From: Arthrinium phaeospermum
Taxonomy: Eukaryota > Ascomycota > Sordariomycetes > Amphisphaeriales > Apiosporaceae
Reading direction: 5' to 3'
DNA length: 64,000 bases
Assembly (NCBI GenBank): GCA_006503535.1
Contig: QYRS01000006.1
Coordinates: forward strand, 1,860,001-1,924,000
The notes beneath the pieces were generated by a model. That model saw nothing but the letters and a program-made list of their open reading frames with translations, had not been told where the DNA came from and did no database searches. The position numbers and the translations under genes were made by a program. Of this stretch, positions 49,539-60,753 are shown in pieces; position 1 is the stretch's first letter, and every line of letters begins with the position of its first letter.

Positions 49539-49918
49539 ATGCCGTCGCAGCAATCACCGCCCTTCGGAGCTGGCCAACAACAGCAAGATGTTGCCTCTTG
49601 GGGCCACGAAGACTGGCTTATGTACGGAATAGGAGACGAACGACAACCTGTGTATGACTGCTCGAACTGCAGAGGCGCTCATAGACTGTAAGCAGTTGAT
49701 GGACTCTCCAGACAGCATGTCCAAGGCTGACAGGTGCGATACATAGCGTCTCATCATGCACCCAGTGCGGTGGGACTGGAGTCGACCTAGGTCCGGGAAC
49801 CTTTGCTCCCCCCGTCCAGCAGCACGGTTGCTCTGGCTCTAGCGGCAAAAAGCCCAACCAGCGCCGCTCCCACGGCAATGGACGCCAAGCTGCGTCCAGT
49901 AGCCGCGGCAGCAGATAG
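49539..49918 (+). CDS. Small zinc-ribbon-like protein A
   Basis: Two exons (49539-49687 and 49747-49918) around a 59-nt intron with donor GTAAGC and acceptor CATAG; 106 residues. ATG has A at -3. Gln-rich N-terminus, then four ordered cysteines in YDCSNCRGAHRL and SSCTQCGGTGVD, a C-x2-C, nine residues, C-x2-C spacing expected for a zinc ribbon (CxxCGGTG recalls DnaJ-type ribbons). After GPGTFAPP the tail is basic and disordered (KKPNQRRSHGNGRQ, SSRGSR), suited to nucleic-acid or ribosome binding. No family named. Compare protein B at 52286, which shares the core pattern. The model rests on splice logic and residue pattern only. Confidence 0.6.
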
Positions 49919-52285
49919 CTCGAAGGCGGGATTCATCTCAAGCCGGCCATGACCACTACTGTTATATGACGGTCTCGTGGGCCGCGTTTACGATGAATAC
50001 CGGATGCCTGGTTCTTGTCACGTCACATGGTACATACAAGACAAAGGATTTGGGCAGTGCATGGTTCACTATTGCCTGCCTTGTCTGCGTTTGATTTCTT
50101 CCCTCTTTCTCTTTGTCAAGTTGGTTCGTCGAGGACCAATATCACATTTTGCTCAATAACGACTCGATGCGAAGAGAACATCTGCTTTTCGACTCGCCCA
50201 ACTTCGCGGGTTGATTGAATCTATGCAATTATGATTACGTATCCATCGATCGTCTCATCGCACTTCGTGGCCCAGTGACGCGTTCAATCTCCTTCCTCCA
50301 CTATTTGTCATCTCTTTGTCAGGGTAGATGATACCCGCCTTGAATGATATACCTGTCACAGGGTGTGACAATGGTTATTAGATGAACGTACGATGTCAGG
50401 CTAGGTCTCGAGATCGAGAAAAGTCATGACCGAGGCATCGAGGCTGCAACAGTCGGTGAGGGCAGAGCACGCAGCTTGCCGGATGATGCATCGACGGGTA
50501 TCCTGCATACACACGGCTTGCAGCGGCCGGTATCTGGCATAGGCGGACTCGGGAGGAGCCTGACAACGGACTGGATATCTACGCGATGTCTCGGATCTGG
50601 CCGCGCAAGCGTTGTTCTTTGCAAGGCTCGACAAAGTTGTTTTCTTCATTCGCAAGCAAGCACGGGCATGATTGCTACATTTAAAACGTACCCGGAGACA
50701 GGTCATCCCACGTTATGCCACTTCATGTGAAAACATGTTTCCTACTGATCCAGTAACACATGACTGAGTACTTCCCGGCTGCGGTGTACCGCCTGCGCAT
50801 TCTGCCCTACGCGCGTCGGCGGGATGAACCGCCACCACGCGGCAAGGGGGTGTATCTAGACATTTGTGCATTTATGTAATCACGCAAATGATCTTTTCGT
50901 CGGTCCCATTTTCTCAGGAAGCGAGTATGTCCAAGGATCTTGTTGCCATTTACCTCGTTAAGGAGCTGGGCATGTACATGGCGAGAGCGTACAGGCCGTC
51001 GAGGATTTATTAACCTACGTTTCCCTAAAGCGATAAAGCGAATCAAAGTTGGGACATCTTGTAGAGCGTTTCACGAATATCACCTCGCTGGGTTTGAGCC
51101 ACATGCAGTCGTTGCGCAACCTCCTTTCTTCCGTCACCGCTTATTGTGTTTGCAGTCCTCAGGATTCCGTCCGCCCAGTGGCGGGCGGGCGAGCGGGCAA
51201 AAGCTGAAGGCCTTGGCCATGTTACCAAGGCACGGGACCCGAGGAATCGAGAGGGCTACGTGTCTCCAATCCCGCGCCTTCGCCCTCGAGGGGTGATCGG
51301 GTCGGTGCGGCGGTGATACCGTGCCACGGATACCGGCAGGATTCGACACATGGCTTACGCGCGTTCATTGGGTCAGGTTCGTCCATTCTTTCTTCCTCGG
51401 CGGATTTGCGCAGGATCTATCATGCTGAACTGCACGTTCTATCCTCATCGAACACCGGTACCTTGTGTTGAGTGGGAGAGGGCGCTCAAGGCCGAGTAGC
51501 AGCAGTAACCACTACTCATTCCCCCTTTCTTCAGAGTCGCACTTGTCACATTGGCAATCACCTGCATATCATGCGTATGCTTTCGATCTCCAGATTTGAA
51601 CAAGAATGAGCAGTCACCTTTCGAGATCTCGTTTGATCGTACGTGCCAAATGTCATCCAATGTCCTGCTTCCCGTCAGATGCAGGTCCCCTGAGTTCAGC
51701 CAAGCCGCTTGTGCCACCCGAAGAAAGGGGAACGCGTGCGGCCGAAACATGCTTACCCTACGTCACTCCATGGCAAACATTGCCCCGGGACGCTCCTCCG
51801 AAGGGTGATAATTATAGCACCTTGGTGCCTGACGACGTCGCCGCTTCCAGGTTAGGTAACCAGGACCAATCGTGTACTTGTCTTTGAGACATCAGCGTGT
51901 CTGAAGTCGATTCTGCTAAGCGGTCCTACAGTCGTTCATCTAGATGAACCTCACGGGCGGTTGATGTCGTTAATGGCTCTGAAAGCATCTGTAACCGAAA
52001 TAAATCCCCAGGTCATGCAGATAGCTGTAGTATTTAAACACGGTCTTCCTCCAACGTTGAGGTTTTGACAAGCATCTTCTCTTGGAATTGATTCAAAGAA
52101 CAGTGTTATTAGATCATCCTCAGTCATCATCGACTGAGGCCATTTTCCAGCCATCACCAAACAGACGCGTCCAGCGTCTTCTATCGAAAACCGTCTTTAG
52201 ATCCAAGTTCAGAGGAAAACCAAAATCCAATTCTTGACCCAGGCGCATTTGGCTCATACACCAAAACGAGTCCCAACCGACAGCA
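49919..52285. other. Gene-poor region, 2.4 kb
   Basis: Lies between the two small zinc-ribbon-like genes. No gene or repeat recognised. Confidence 0.35.
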
Positions 52286-52621
52286 ATGCCGAAGGTACCT
52301 GACGCGTCATACTTTGAGGAGGAGGACAGTTGCCAGTGTATTCGTGGGAGGCTCCTATGCACATGTCCAGACTGCAACGGCAGCATGAAGACGAAGTTCG
52401 TAAACCCCATCAAACGCGATGGAATCTGACGGAGGCTAACCAAAGTTCACAGCTGTGACAACTGCAACAACAGTAGGCTTGTTGTATACGGCATATGCCC
52501 AGTTCATGGAGACCCGAGCACCGCAGCTGACGGCGATTTCATACCGGTACCAGGATCGTCCCGGGGACACAGGAGTACAAGGAAACATGCGAGGCAGCAC
52601 AAATCTAAACCCCCAAAATGA
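52286..52621 (+). CDS. Small zinc-ribbon-like protein B
   Basis: Predicted exons 52286-52395 and 52453-52621, 92 residues. The intron has a weak donor (GTTCGT) but a good branch (GGCTAAC) and acceptor (TTCACAG); a better-looking donor (GTAAAC) three codons... more exactly, at 52400, gives the wrong phase. The protein begins MPKVPDASYFEEED, then a cysteine cluster CQCIRGRLLCTCPDCNG, then CDNCNNSRLVVYGICPVHG, and ends in a very basic tail (GHRSTRKHARQHKSKPPK). The second cluster and the following DGDFIPVP line up with protein A. It runs tail-to-tail with the SesB-type NLR, 405 bases away. Role unknown. Confidence 0.5.
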
Positions 52622-53026
52622 GAGAATATGGGACGCAAAATTTGTACAAGAGGTGGCACGGTATTACTGGTCTTTCAGGTGCTGCTGGGCAGCCTGGCAT
52701 GTTCGCTTATTATCGATGGAGGCAGGAGTCGGCCTAGATTTACTTCAATAGGATGAGACAACGTTGAAGACATTGGATGCATCGCCGTGCATAGAAATGA
52801 AGTATTTTATTATAAGGCCCACGAGGTCCCCTCTGTTTTGTATTTTATTGATTTCTACCAAAGGCAACAACTCATGGACTCCCAAATGACCGTGTAGGGA
52901 AAGGAGGCCCGCTCATCTCAGTTCGTTAGCTCAGACATCATTCTACGCACCGTTGAGCTGTACCCAATTTGATATGTCAACTTACTGCCTCACAGGGGGC
53001 GTACAAAGCAGTAGAAGCAACATATC
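52622..53026. other. Intergenic between convergent genes
   Basis: 3' flanks of the small gene and the NLR. AT-rich near 52800-52860; nothing else recognised. Confidence 0.4.
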
Positions 53027-56000
53027 CTAATGTACAGAGCTCTTGTCAAAAGTCAAGGGTACAAGCACATTACGCACCTCTTGTTCTCGATCCCCACCCA
53101 CAAGATCACAAGGTGTAAGTCCTTCGAAGTCTGGAATCCTCGGATTCGCTCCTAATTCAAGAAGCAAACGAACACCCTCAGGTGTAGGCGATCTGTCACC
53201 TCTGCTTCCAGGACCTCTGTACGGCTTTCCATCAGTAATAAACCAAGATAATGGTGTCCGGCCCGAATCATCTTGGGTGTTGATATCAGCCCCGCCTTTG
53301 ATCAATGTCTTGAATGCTGATGTTTCCCCCTCATACCTGTATGTCGGCCAGCCAACAGGCAATCTCCCGGCTAATAGCGACAAAGGGGTTCGGCCTTGGC
53401 TGTCTCGGGCGTCAACATCTGCCTCCCCAGATGTCAGTAGAATATCAATTGCCGACCATTGCCCTTCGATAATGGCATGGGATAGACATGTGAGCCCATT
53501 GTGATCTCGCCTCTTGGCTTCTTCTTTCCCATAGCTGAGTAAAATCTCCATGTTCTTCATCCCATATTGAGTCGCTGTTGAATACAGTGTCCAGAATAAA
53601 GGCGACTTCCCTGCATTATCGCAGAGCCCGATTTCTGCCTTTCCCCAGTCCAATAAGAGCTTTATAACTGTTTCGTTGTCTCCAGTCTTCGCATCGTGGC
53701 TGCCACTTGCTGCTTGTGACAAAGGTGTCCGGCCCCCATTATCGCAACTATCAACATCTACCAGGCCGGTCTCGAGTAACAGTTTTGTGACTTGCGCACT
53801 GTAGTTACCCGCGGCATATGACAAAGGTGTTCTTCCATATTTGTTGTGGGCATCAATTTCTGCTTTGTATGTCGCATTCTCAAGCAGTGTACTGACCAAA
53901 CCTAGGAGATTCCATTTGGCTGCCATGTGTAAAAGACCACAGTCCCTCGACACGATCTGGCCTGCAGCAAAGATTTTCATAATTTCGTGCAAGACCAGCT
54001 CACGTCGATGACGGCCTGCACAGTCAATAATGTCCCCCCAATCGGTGTGGTTCTTTTCATCGCTTAGCAATCCAGCATGTAGGAAGAATAACGTCAATTC
54101 TTCGCTGCTTTGCGAGATCTTGTCGTACAATTCTGTTTTCTTGCTAAGATTTGATTCTCGCGAAAATGCTGGCCAGGGATCCTTTCGTGAGAAGAGGTCT
54201 GCGAAGTGCCGCCGTGCTTCATGGGTGGGAGAGAAAGTTTCAATTCTTCGCCAGAGTAGCACTTTAGCAGCCTCGTGGCTCCCCATAGCTATAGCAGCAT
54301 ACAAGGGACATAAGTAACGCTCTTCTCCCATTTTGAGATATGATGAGTCTGTTGAGGTCATGGTGATCAGATGCGAGAAATTCTTCTCCGCCAAGATATA
54401 CAATAGCCTAGCGCCGGATGGGTATTTGCGAGTTTTGTATTTCTCGCATAAATTGTTGAGTTTCACCCACGCAGCCGTCTGGAACTTGGTCAGGAACTCA
54501 CTCTGGGATATCCCGAGTTGCTCTGCTCTGTTGGCATGGTGTAGAACGTTATTGACGGCATACCGAAGGAATGGAAACCGTTCCGATAACAAATTTGGGT
54601 CATTATCAGGATCCGCGATCTCCATCTGGACCAAGCAGCATTGCTTGAGCCTTTCGTGGCTGATGCCTTCAAAACTTTGGTTGGTATGCTTTGCTAGAAC
54701 GGACTTGAGCCCGCTATCCTTTAGCAGGAAATCCCTAACAGACTCGTGGATGAACTGGGCTGTGCAGCTCTTCGACTTGGTGGTTTCGATCAATCCTTTA
54801 GAGCAGTTTAAGATATATCTGTCGACAACTGAGTCGGATAGCTCCTCCATGTCGCTGTTCTTTATCGCCTCAGAGTCGGCACCGCTCAAGATTGCAAAAT
54901 ATAGCTCTTTCGGGTTCAGCGGATCCTTAGCAAACAGAACCCATTGTAGACATAATACCAATTCTTCTGCATTCCTAGCATCTCTGGTGAGTATGTCTCG
55001 GAATAGATCATGCAGATCTTCTGGTATCTCCTTGAGTCGTCGCCGGAGCTTGTGCACATTCCCGCTATCGTGTTCCTTGTTGAGAATCTGGACCACAAGT
55101 ACCACCCACATGAAGATACCAGAGGATTTGGTCTGAACAGTCTGCCTGATTTCATCGGCTAGTTTGCTTTGACCGATTTTCAACTCGCTTTCCACATAAA
55201 GTGAAATGTCTTTGCCATGCCCTTCATGTTCTTCCAAGATGAGCTCGGTTTTGTTGTTGATCGTGATGTGCGGGTAGTGCCTACTTGAAAAGCAGACCTT
55301 GAACTCATGCCCCGCAGACACCGCCTGTTGGCCAAGATGTGAAAATGAGGAAACCATTTCTCGGACCTCGGTTTCGGGACATTCGTCTAATGCATCAACA
55401 AAACAGACAACGGGGGTACCGGCTAAGCTTTGGACAGCCTGCTCGAACAAAGACTTCAGCAGCTCAAGGCTCCAACCCAAAGCGTCCCGGTTTCGAAGTG
55501 AATCGAATCCCAACACTGGCTGAAGTGAAGGCTTCTGCTCAAGAATTTGCAACAGGAGGGATCTGTACAATCCGGTAGTCGATCGCTCTAGCTTGTGCCC
55601 CCGGGCGTTGAAGAAGAACGAGATGAGCACCTTGTCTTTCATTGTGCGTCGCGCATTTGCGAAAAGAAACTTCATAATAGTGGATTTTCCGGTTCCAGGT
55701 TTACCCTTCATCCAGAAGAAGCCGTGGTTCTCCTCAAGGTGCTTTGATTTGACCCAATCCCCGTAGATGTTGCTCTTCAGTAGCCATTTGCAGGTTTTGG
55801 CGTGGGCTGACTTGATGTTTTGATGTCGAGCGTCGTGTTGATCAAAGACCAGCGAGTCTAGAATCTTTTGCAAAGCCCCGTGATCGATTTCAGGCTCCCT
55901 GGTGTGACCCGTATTCGTCATGGTCGTCTCTCTCCTTGAAATGATGCGAGTGATTGCTGCAGATACCTTTCGGTATTCGGGGTCGTAAGAGCCACCAAAA

Positions 56001-56941
56001 CGACACATCTCCATGTGGTTTTGGCCGATATGCTCCGCAATCTCGACTTCAGGAGCATTTATGTAAGAAGATGTGTCGTCAACCACTTTGCGGCCGTTAA
56101 GGGGCTTGACCCCCATCTGCTCCTGGAAGGAATGGACGGTCCATCCCTGCTGGCTGGCCAAAGGAGCGAACTCGTCTCGAAGTTCGCGAAGTCGCTCAGA
56201 CGATGGCAACAGAGTATCAACAATCTGCTGGTTGACTGTAAACCCTACTGCCTTGATCAGCCTCTCTGCGACCGATTGGAGGATGCCCCGCGGATCGGAT
56301 CCTCCGTGTGGCGTGCCAAAGAACATGATCCCCGTTGTTGCATTGAAGACTGAGTTCAAATGACTCTGGCCCAGTATACACATGCTGGACCTTCTCAGCA
56401 TCTCCTTAACCACGATTCCGCCAAGGCTATGCGCGATGAACATGATTGGCCTTTGAGGCTCCATTCTCCTTGAAGCCTCCAAGGAAACAAGGAAGTCCCA
56501 GGCGATGTCATATACAGTATTTTGGCTAACCTGTGGGCCAATCCAGTGCCTGATTTTCGTGTCGTAGCCGTATGTCATGACTCTAGCATCGGGTGCTGTA
56601 GCAGGGAGAAGATCGCGTGGCCAGAATACCGACCTATATCCATGGCTATTGCTGGAACCTGAACCACGGAGCACATTGAACTTCCGCATCTTCTTAGGTC
56701 GTTCAGAAGATGCCGTCGCTTCATCGTCGGCATGCTCCATGTCTCCTTTCTTCTTAGTCCATGTTCTTTCGGGGTGACCAGTAAACCCATGAACAAACAC
56801 AATGCTGATTGGGTCAGCTCGTACACAACAATGCACAGTATGCTGAACTTACTCAAGCAATGGTTGAGGGGGCTCAACGACGGTAGTTAACCCGGTAGCT
56901 GGAATCGGCACATGCCTTTGGGAACCAGTACCGGGTTCCAT
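53027..56941 (-). CDS. SesB-type NLR: alpha/beta hydrolase, NACHT, ankyrin repeats
   Basis: Two exons (56941-56853 and 56804-53027), 1,288 residues. Splicing joins EPPQPLLD to IVFVHGFTG, the standard opening of the fungal SesB-like hydrolase. Its nucleophile motif AHSLGG has Ser at about 156, and a His-containing NHMEMCRF closes the domain near 293. The NACHT module has Walker A GKPGTGKST (about 397-405) and Walker B VVCFVDALDE (about 496-504), followed by helical winged-helix-like sequence with FIHESVRDFLL. The last 320 residues are ankyrin repeats (NKYGRTPLSYAA, NGGRTPLSQAA, SQGRTPLSLLA, DSGRTPLSWFI). Proteins of this type act in fungal non-self recognition, with the hydrolase as the presumed effector. 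All catalytic and nucleotide-binding motifs look intact. Confidence 0.92.
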
Positions 56942-58215
56942 CTTGTCAATGTTGATGTTGGCGGATCAGTGATCTGGGGCCGACAGCTCTGCGAAGAACT
57001 GGGCACGAGGTATGCTGGGTGTACGAGGTATGCTGGGTGTTTCATGCGAACAGCGACTCCAACAAGATGTAAACAAGACAATGTAGTACGATGCTCTCAA
57101 GCCTGGAAGACCGGCCAGCACTGCAATATTCAAGCGCGACGAACGAGATCGGGAATGAGAAATGGGTGAAAGATTCTCTGCGTAAATCACTTCTTCACCA
57201 GCACCATGCTGTCAGCTCTGGTGGCAGAGTTTGGGCGGGGTATGCAGCAGTGGTGGCTGAGCCAGGCAGTCAGGCAAACCGAGTGTCGACAACGCCAATC
57301 AGATGGTCAATTATATGCTCTAGTGACTACGAGAATCCTGCCTTGAGGTAAAACCCAATGAAAAGACATCCGTGTCCTTGGAGTCGGAAGAGCCTTGCCG
57401 CTTTCACAGCCCCCCTATATTTCCACAGGAACACGCTCTGTGGCGAAGCTTCCCCCTTCATCGTGTTCGCACAGGAGCGTAGCCGACACCAGTAAGATAC
57501 TTCAAGAAGAGGTCTGTCACGGCGAAGGAACCAGTACTCTAACCAACTGAACCAACTCGTCCCCAACCGGGCAAAAGGACGACGTTGTCAAGTCAGCGTC
57601 TTGACAGTCTATTGAGCTTATCACCACCCGTTACAAGGTCTTTCTTTTCGACCCTTGGAGAACCTGTGAGATCCAAGACACTAGGAAGCATGCATAGGTT
57701 TGGATGGCAGAGCTTAGAACATATCTACAGGTGCAGAATACATGAATGGTTCCTGAGGTGTTTGTGGCCTATAGTCCCAGGGTACAGGATAGGGGGACAA
57801 GTCTAACGCAAAGCAACGTAGTATAGGATTATATAACACCGCATCGAGCCCAATCTCTGAGGTCCATATGCGATGACTTCAACAGGAGTCGCAGTCTAAG
57901 TCAGGCGGCGCATTGTGGGTAGCTCTGATAACCCACAGGCAGCTAGTCCCTGGAGCTGTGCCGTTAGCGTCTTATCGTAGCTAGATACGCCTTATCGTTA
58001 TCGATACGGCGCCCCCCGCGAGGTTGCTTGGTTCGCGCTTACCAAATGGCCTCCAATCCACGCATGCTTTACATGCGAAGTACATGCCAGGAAATAATTC
58101 AAGCTGAGCGCTGTCTCACTTTCGCTTCCCGCCTCTTTATGCAACATCCCACTTGGAAGAACAATATCCTTCAAACCAAGGCCTGTCTGCTGTGTTGCGA
58201 CAATCAGGACTCATC
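56942..58215. other. Divergent promoter region of the NLR and LST8
   Basis: No gene recognised. A fragment near 57536-57572 (minus) resembles a tRNA D arm with an A box but has no T arm. Confidence 0.4.
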
Positions 58216-59484
58216 ATGTCGGTGATTCTTTGCACAGGTAAGCAAGAACCAGGTCCCTTGTTAGCGGTGATATGCGAAGTGGCTAACGTCCAACTGCAGC
58301 TGGCTACGACCACACCATCAGGTATGCTCAGCACGATCGCGACACAGCCCTCTGTGGGACAACGCGAATGATCACGACACTAACATATATCTGACCAGGT
58401 TCTGGGAGGCCTTATCCGGAATCTGTTCGCGAACGATCCAACACCCCGACTCGCAGGTGAACCGATTGTGCATTTCGCCCGACAAGCGATTCCTAGCAGC
58501 CGCTGGCCACCACACCGTCAAGCTGTACGATATCAAGTCGACGAACCCCAATCCCCTCCTCACCTTCGAAGGTCACACTAGTAATATCACCGGTGTCGCG
58601 TTCCACTGCGAGGGCAAGTGGATGGTCACGTCCTCGGAGGATGGCTACGTCAAGATCTGGGAAACACGCAGCGGCACCGTCCAGCGAACCTACAGCCACG
58701 GGAGCCCCGTCAATGACGTCGTGATTCACCCCAACCAGGGCGAGATCATCAGCTGCGACCGTAGAGGATCCGTGAGAATCTGGGATCTGGCAGAGAACAA
58801 CTGCAGCCACGAGCTGATTCCCGAGGAAGATGTTAGCGTCAGCAGCGTCACGGTTGCCAGCGATGGGACACTGCTCTGTGCAGCGAACAACAACGTAAGT
58901 TCAAGCTTCATTCGCTAGTGTATCAGGGATAGCTAACAATGGTACAGGGAAATGTCTACGTCTGGGCATTGATCCAGGACTTCCACCACACCCAGCTGCT
59001 CCCTGTCACCCATTTCTCTGCGCACAAGGAGTACATTACGCGCATTCTGCTGTCGCCAGATGTGAAGAAGCTAGCAACTTGCTCAGCGGACCACACCGCC
59101 AAGATTTGGATTGTCGCTGACGTTGACCCTGCCATCGAAGTTCCCATTATCAACCCTCAAACTTCTACACCCCGGGTTCTTCCCTCCGATAATATCAACA
59201 ATACGATGAGCCCAAACGCCATCACGTCTCATGACGCCAATGGAAACCCACTCAAGGACCCCAACCAGCCTAAGCCATGGCCCCTCGAGGCCACCTTGAC
59301 AGGCCACCAGCGTTGGGTGTGGGATTGTGCCTTCAGCGCCGACTCTGCCTATCTTGTCACGGCCTGCTCGGACCATTACGCCCGACTTTGGGAGCTGCAT
59401 TCACAGCAAGTGATTCGGCAGTATAACGGACACCATCGCGGTGCTGTGTGTGTTGCCTTGAACGATTACTCGGAGGCTCGCTAG
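58216..59484 (+). CDS. LST8: LST8, WD40 subunit of TOR complexes
   Basis: Four exons: 58216-58237, 58300-58321, 58399-58894, 58948-59484; 358 residues. Two 22-nt micro-exons encode MSVILCTAGYDHTIR, the typical start. Seven WD40 blades follow, with FEGHTSNITGVAFH, DGYVKIWETRSG, GSVRIWDLAEN, ADHTAKIWIV and the diagnostic C-terminus QYNGHHRGAVCVALND. LST8 binds the kinase domain of TOR in TORC1 and TORC2 at endomembranes and controls growth signalling. Compared with yeast (303 residues) it carries an insertion of about 55 residues between blades 6 and 7 (Asn/Pro-rich). The TAG stop at 59482 is followed by a long open extension in the same frame. Confidence 0.95.
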
Positions 59485-60042
59485 AAGGAAGCTTACCGGT
59501 TCTTTCCGAATGGGCCCGTCCGTCGCAAAGACGCGCAAGACGATGCGATCAAGCAGTTGGCAAGATCGACGTCAGGAAGTTCCAGCAAGCTAACTAAGAA
59601 GAAGAAAAAGAATGACCACAACGCCTCGAATGTGGGTGGGCGTGGCCGAGGCCGACGTCCAAGCAGGGCTCTGGCTAGAGGAGGCCACAGAGGCGGTTTT
59701 CGCCCACGTCCGCCTTCCCCCTATGTCAGCAATGCAGATGCTGGTATTACCGATGGAATGCCTGGCCGCATACCTGATGACGGAGCCGACAGCGTGGACA
59801 GTGGCGAACTCAACGGTAATGCCGACGTCAATGGCGTGACCGACGGCAGTGCCAATGCGACTAATGATGACTGGACGGAAGTTGTGCCAATCGGCAGTCT
59901 CGAGAGCGAGGCGATTGTGGAGACTGATGAAGATGAAGCAGCTTCTGGTTCGGAGTGGGAGGACGCACCGCTCGTCCAGCAGCGCGACCTCCTGACGCGA
60001 CTGCGAAATCGATTTCGAGATACGATGCCGCGTCGCTCTTAG
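59485..60042 (+). other. In-frame open extension after the LST8 stop
   Basis: The LST8 frame continues past its TAG for 185 sense codons to a stop at 60040-60042. It has no early ATG (first one at 59758). The predicted sequence is non-random: KEAYRFFPNGPVRRKDAQDD, a Lys run, RGRGRR and RGGHRGG Arg-Gly patches, then an acidic end (DEDEAASGSEWEDAP) and LLTRLRNRFRD. It may be read-through product, an alternative last exon, a separate transcript's last exon, or long-standing 3' UTR that is open by chance. Confidence 0.4.
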
Positions 60043-60753
60043 GCATATTCTGTCCGCGCCCTTTTTTTGCGATTATCGTCGATATGTTCTGCGACATCCT
60101 TTTCAGTTGGGAAAGCGTTTGATTTGGAAGAGCAAAGTGGTATTGCCTTGCAGCATCATGACTGCGGATCTTTGTATTACTTGTTTTTCATCATTGAGGT
60201 CCCGAACGAACATGTTTCTCGTTTGGGGAGGCTTACTTTTCGTTCCGCACGGCGTTTGAGGGAAGGGGGCGTCGGATGCTGCATTTCTCATTTCTTCTCA
60301 GGCTTTGTATTCCATGTTAGGTATAGTAGACCCTTCGTGTTTGGGTTTGGGTCCCCAATCAGCGATTACTTGCGGTTTTTTCCTCGATGCACCACACGCA
60401 TCCAGATAGTAGAAGGAAGGGAATCAGCTTCACGAGGCATTAATACGATTTTTGCTTCTTAAATCGCTTTATTTCCACGTAGAAGGTGATCTTTCAAGGG
60501 CCGTAACGTTGACTTGACTTCCGATATTGACCGTCTTGCCTGAGACGATTGTGTGGTATATAGGTAGTATCTTATTAACCAAAAGGTGATACATTACTCG
60601 ACCAGAGCTCAAAACTCCAAAACGCCGTGCCATGCCAATCAATGCCAATACCAATCAGCTGGAAGGACCTCGCATCTCATCCCCTTCCCCAATCCATCGC
60701 GCAAATCTTGATAGCTTACTAACTTGCCCTTGCCCCATCGTGCTGTGCTGTTT
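60043..60753. other. Intergenic between convergent genes
   Basis: 3' flanks of LST8 and of the Cex1-like gene. Nothing recognised. Confidence 0.4.

Noticed and set aside
51951..52443. Overlapping minus-strand open frames opposite protein B
   Set aside because: Short, in two different frames, without motif or clear intron.
52455..52751. 98-residue plus-strand open frame overlapping protein B's second exon
   Set aside because: Would need the other phase and loses all ordered cysteines; sequence is not protein-like. Kept in mind as the main rival of the protein B model.
44705..53026. Transposon or provirus remnant in the gene-poor block
   Set aside because: No transposase or polymerase fragment, and no terminal repeats that I could see by eye.
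57500..57575. tRNA-like D arm with an A box on the minus strand
   Set aside because: No T arm or B box within about 100 bases and no acceptor pairing; at best a decayed fragment.
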